Assembly: GCA_034620365.1 (NCBI GenBank)
Contig: JAQGEQ010000084.1
Location: 1,736,001 to 1,800,000, forward strand
Length of the DNA stretch: 64,000 nucleotides
Direction of reading: 5' to 3'
Origin: Pegea sp. RAD2-039
Lineage: Eukaryota; Chordata; Thaliacea; Salpida; Salpidae
The translations under genes and the position numbers were made by a program. The notes below the pieces were generated by a model, which made no database searches, was not told the origin of the DNA, and worked only from the letters and a program-made list of their open reading frames with translations. Positions 60,543 through 64,000 of this stretch are shown here, one piece after another (the stretch's first letter is position 1; every line of letters begins with the position of its first letter).

Positions 60543-62279
60543 GATGTTAAATGAATTAAATATCTAGAAAAAGAGAAAATTAAATTATGCATCAAACAAA
60601 ATATCTTAATTAAGTTAGATAATATCACAAGATATTTTAAACTCTTTTTTTTGGAGTCAAATTATGTTATCTCCACTATATAAGCTATATGATTTGAAAG
60701 TTATTTCATAAAAGAATAAACACACATTTAACTATAATTATTAAACTATATATATATATAAAGATATTATAAACTATAATTACTATATATATAATAAAAT
60801 TATATATTTAACTTAGGTAAACTATAATTATAGAAAATAAACTTATTTTTTATATCAACATTCAATATTTTATTAGTATACTTTAACATAGTAAAACTAG
60901 AAGAACTAAAACAACTTTTTATATTAATAATTTTATTTATTTTATCAGTAATAGGCTACTTCATGTTTTAAAGAAAAAAATCTTTAATATATATAAATAA
61001 TCAAAAATGTTTACAGTAGAATAAATAAATAAAAATTTAATATCACTTTAAAAAAAAAAAAAAACTAAACTGAAAGTATTAATTAAGATGTATTAAAGGT
61101 AAAATAAAACTTAAAATAATAATTTATTATCAACGATTTAAAATATAAAAGTTAGTAGAAACTCTTGATAAAGAGCTGATTAAGCCTTTTGCATTCTAAC
61201 TTCAACATTTTTTATATTATACTTAAAATAAAACGTGTTGAACATAAAATTATGATAGATATGTGAAAACATTAAAATGATTCAGATATTTTTATAATTC
61301 ATTAAAAAAAACAAGATGACTGATGATAGAGTAACAAATTTCTCATTAAATTTATGACCAGTTTATCTAGATAAATAGATTTGACAAAAAATACATCATA
61401 TTACATCTAACTTCAAATTTATGTAAAAAACATAATTTAAAAATCGAATATGATATTCATAAAAACAAATTTAGTAAAAAGTTTGAAGGTTAAAAAACAT
61501 TCTGGAAAATTATAAAATTTTTTAAATGATGATTAAATAGTTTATTCATTAAATATAAACTCCATTTAATAATTTATTTATTTTCTTGAGTTAAAAGATT
61601 TTTTAATACGTTTGTAGAATTATTAAGAAAAAATAAAATTAATGATAATAAATTATCTAAATATTAAATAATTTAATTTGGTAAAGGAATTTTTCAAATA
61701 TAATAAAGAATAGTGAAAAAAATATAGTTTTTTAGCTTAATAAAAAATACAACAAAAATTTTAAGCGAAAATATACAAAATAAATAAATGATAGAAAGAA
61801 AATGTTTTATAATAAAAATATATTTTATATCAAGGAATCTTTTTTCAGAATTCAATTATATAGACGAAGCAACTGTTTAATTGGAGTACTGAAAAAAAAT
61901 TGAGGTTTCGAAGCGAAAGTTATTTCGCAATGAGGTTTGAGTCAAGCCGTTACAATTAAATATATAAATGTCACAGAGTGAATAAAAAAATTAATGAAAA
62001 TAATTGCAAAGGAGAAAATACCTATAGTACCGGCAAATCAGACGTTCATAATGGTTAATATATAATTTTAATGATTTAAAAAAATGTTTTAGAGATTTAA
62101 AATAAAATTACTTTAATAGACAGTTTTTCGATTTTAATTTTTTTCTAGATCTTATTTGCATAAAACAATTTTTTGAGTTTTTTACCTACCAAAATTTATA
62201 CACAATAAAAAAAATAAATATAAAAGAATCAGCATCTTAGATATTTAAACTCCAAACGTTCTAGTAGAGTATCTTACCG
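60543..62279. other. AT-rich spacer upstream of IDH3G
   Basis: A probable 3' splice site at 60564-60565 (minus strand) marks a 5' UTR exon or a trans-splice acceptor. There is a (TA)6 run near 60750 and a 15-A run at 61050-61064. No exon recognised. Confidence 0.55.
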
Positions 62280-64000
62280 ATTATCGTCTTGATCGTAGTA
62301 GGCTGAAACTTCGTTTTAAACCCAAAGCTTTGAAAAGAGCGTAAACAACTTTTCTAGTTGACTCCCTACAATCTAACGATGTCAGAGTCAAGTATTATTC
62401 TTATCTTTCATCAAAACTATAGGATATACACCATATAAACCATCAATTGCTATTCTGGAAAATACTAAAATCGAAGGTTGCCTACAATTGGCTGTTCTAA
62501 TCCGAAGGTTGAACAACAAGTTTAAAAACTACTGTTAACGCAACCATTCGCCTATAAAAATATTCTGTTAATGCCAAACTGCCCGATAAAAAACCGTTTG
62601 CGTTAAACGTAGTCTCTTACAGAAGACATTTGGTTTGTTGTAGAGCAACTGATAGACGGAGCTTACTAATAATACCTGATAATCACCGAAGAGCCTTTAA
62701 AGCGGTAATGATGATATGCTTACTTGTATAAGGCTCGTCGCTTAGGACTAAAAACACTACAGATTTTAAATGGTCGCACACAGCTAACTGATACAACTCC
62801 ATTTTAGGCTCTGAAATTGTGCAACCACTTTTCAGTATTAGGGGCTCAGTCTACGACAGCTCTTTTCCGTATTTCTGAATTCCAGATAAATTTTCATCAA
62901 TCAAACCATCAAAGTGATCGACGAGCTCAAATATTGTGTAAATGTGATATAGTATCTCTTTTTTACAAAGTAAAACTAAATAAAATAAACTTACATAAGA
63001 TAATATTTTCTGGTAGGAAAGTACGAAATTACTTAAAAACTCTTTACAAAAGTAAAGGGGATAAGTCCGCAACCACAGAGGCTTTCTTCTCTGCACGCTA
63101 AGTTTTTGCAAGAATTTACGGAATAAAATTGTTCCTTTTTATAGCTGAAGAAGTTCTTCCCGAAACCCAGTTTGGGCTCAGAGGCAATAGAAGCACTACT
63201 GACACTGTGGGATATATTCGGACATCAGAAGAATATTTTACTGCTCACGTAAATGTGTCGCTACGTTCATTCAGTTGTTGCGTACCTTTGCTGTTATCCA
63301 CCTTTTAAAGCTCTTTTAAAGAATTATTATCATTACACTGTTACATCTGTTCTTGGGCAAATCCAAGAAAAATACTGTGAGACAAAAAAATCTGAAACTT
63401 CCTAGGTTGGTAAATTTCTTTTCGCCGATGGCTACTTTACATTTAATTTGCGCTGTAAAAACAGCATCTTATTTTAGGGCAGCTACGAAACTCTTCGGAC
63501 TTGAAGTGAAACTTAAAAAGACGGAAATTCCTCACCAACTTGCCTCACCCAGCAAATACCTCATCTTCATATCTACTCAACCTCAAAAGACTCAAATCTT
63601 CAAATAAAACTTCAAGTATCTTAGCAGCATAATATCATTTGATGCTAATATTGAAAGGGAAGTAGACAACAGGTTAACAAAAGCTAACTGAGGCTCCATA
63701 AAAGAGTAAAAAAGATCAAGACATCAACTTTTACAAAGCTGTTGTGCTTCTGTACTGACCCAAATCTTTGGTATTATACGGTTGTCATTTACCCTACCTC
63801 TAAAACATCTTACTCTTCTATTCTTAATTGGATTTCATCTTTAATACTTTAAAATATGAAAAAGCTAAAGTATCAAAACCTCACAATTAAAATGTATATT
63901 AAAAAAGTAACAAAGCTCACGAAATACAAACTTTGTTGGGTCGGTCACAACACCATGAAGTGGTCGCCTAAATCTAATCCAAAGTTGTACTCGATGGTGG
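62280..64000 (+). mobile_element. Decayed LINE (endonuclease/reverse-transcriptase type), runs off right edge
   Basis: Frameshifted reverse-transcriptase pieces appear in the canonical order: VLPETQFGLRGNRSTTDTV near 63150 (human-curated families read LPETQCGFRANRGTTD), AATKLFGLEVKLKKTE near 63480, FKYLSSIISFDANIEREVDN near 63610, then KAVVL and further C-terminal pieces to the edge. Typical LINE blocks between them are missing or scrambled. The left limit is uncertain; similarity is clear from about 62600. Stops and frameshifts make it inactive. Clade not assigned. Confidence 0.7.

Overview
This is a eukaryotic, almost certainly invertebrate animal, nuclear window. The evidence is nine spliced, animal-type genes, all introns GT-AG, very AT-rich spacers, tRNA-derived SINE copies and decayed LINE remnants. 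Most introns are only about 45 to 60 nt, so few exons appear as long open frames and the gene models below were assembled exon by exon. In each complete model the exon lengths sum to a multiple of three and the phases agree. I cannot name the species. A compact-intron invertebrate such as a tunicate is a guess, not a conclusion.

Layout: PDCD11/RRP5 (minus, N-terminal part only, 1-2601); TICRR/Treslin (minus, 6019-10291); CDC14 phosphatase (plus, 15681-17924); an 8.5 kb AT-rich gap; ACAD9-type acyl-CoA dehydrogenase (plus, 26416-29493); PRPF6 (plus, 31793-35389); a lysine-rich single-exon ORF (plus, 37138-37494); transportin TNPO1/2 (plus, 39186-44254); a small Ly6/uPAR-type surface protein (minus, 48552-49343); TRAF6 (minus, 52591-55465); IDH3G (minus, 58037-60542); and a decayed LINE running off the right edge.

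Most genes are housekeeping: ribosome biogenesis (PDCD11), replication origin firing (TICRR), CDK-antagonising phosphatase (CDC14), mitochondrial metabolism and complex I assembly (ACAD9, IDH3G), splicing (PRPF6) and nuclear import (TNPO1). TRAF6 and the Ly6-type protein are signalling or surface molecules. TICRR and CDC14 are divergent neighbours acting on opposite sides of CDK control.

The most unusual signal is in the gene bodies. The tiny introns, and some exons, repeatedly carry three well-known animal transcription-factor motifs: the palindrome TGACGTCA (CREB/ATF site), RFX X-box palindromes such as GTTGCCTAGCAAC, and CTCF-core-like sequences. Two X-box palindromes contain the 3' splice-site AG itself. 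A 15-copy, 24-bp coding minisatellite in TICRR is built on the same TGACGTCA core. A 14-bp minisatellite fills one TNPO1 intron and has a perfect antisense copy in the same gene's 3' flank.
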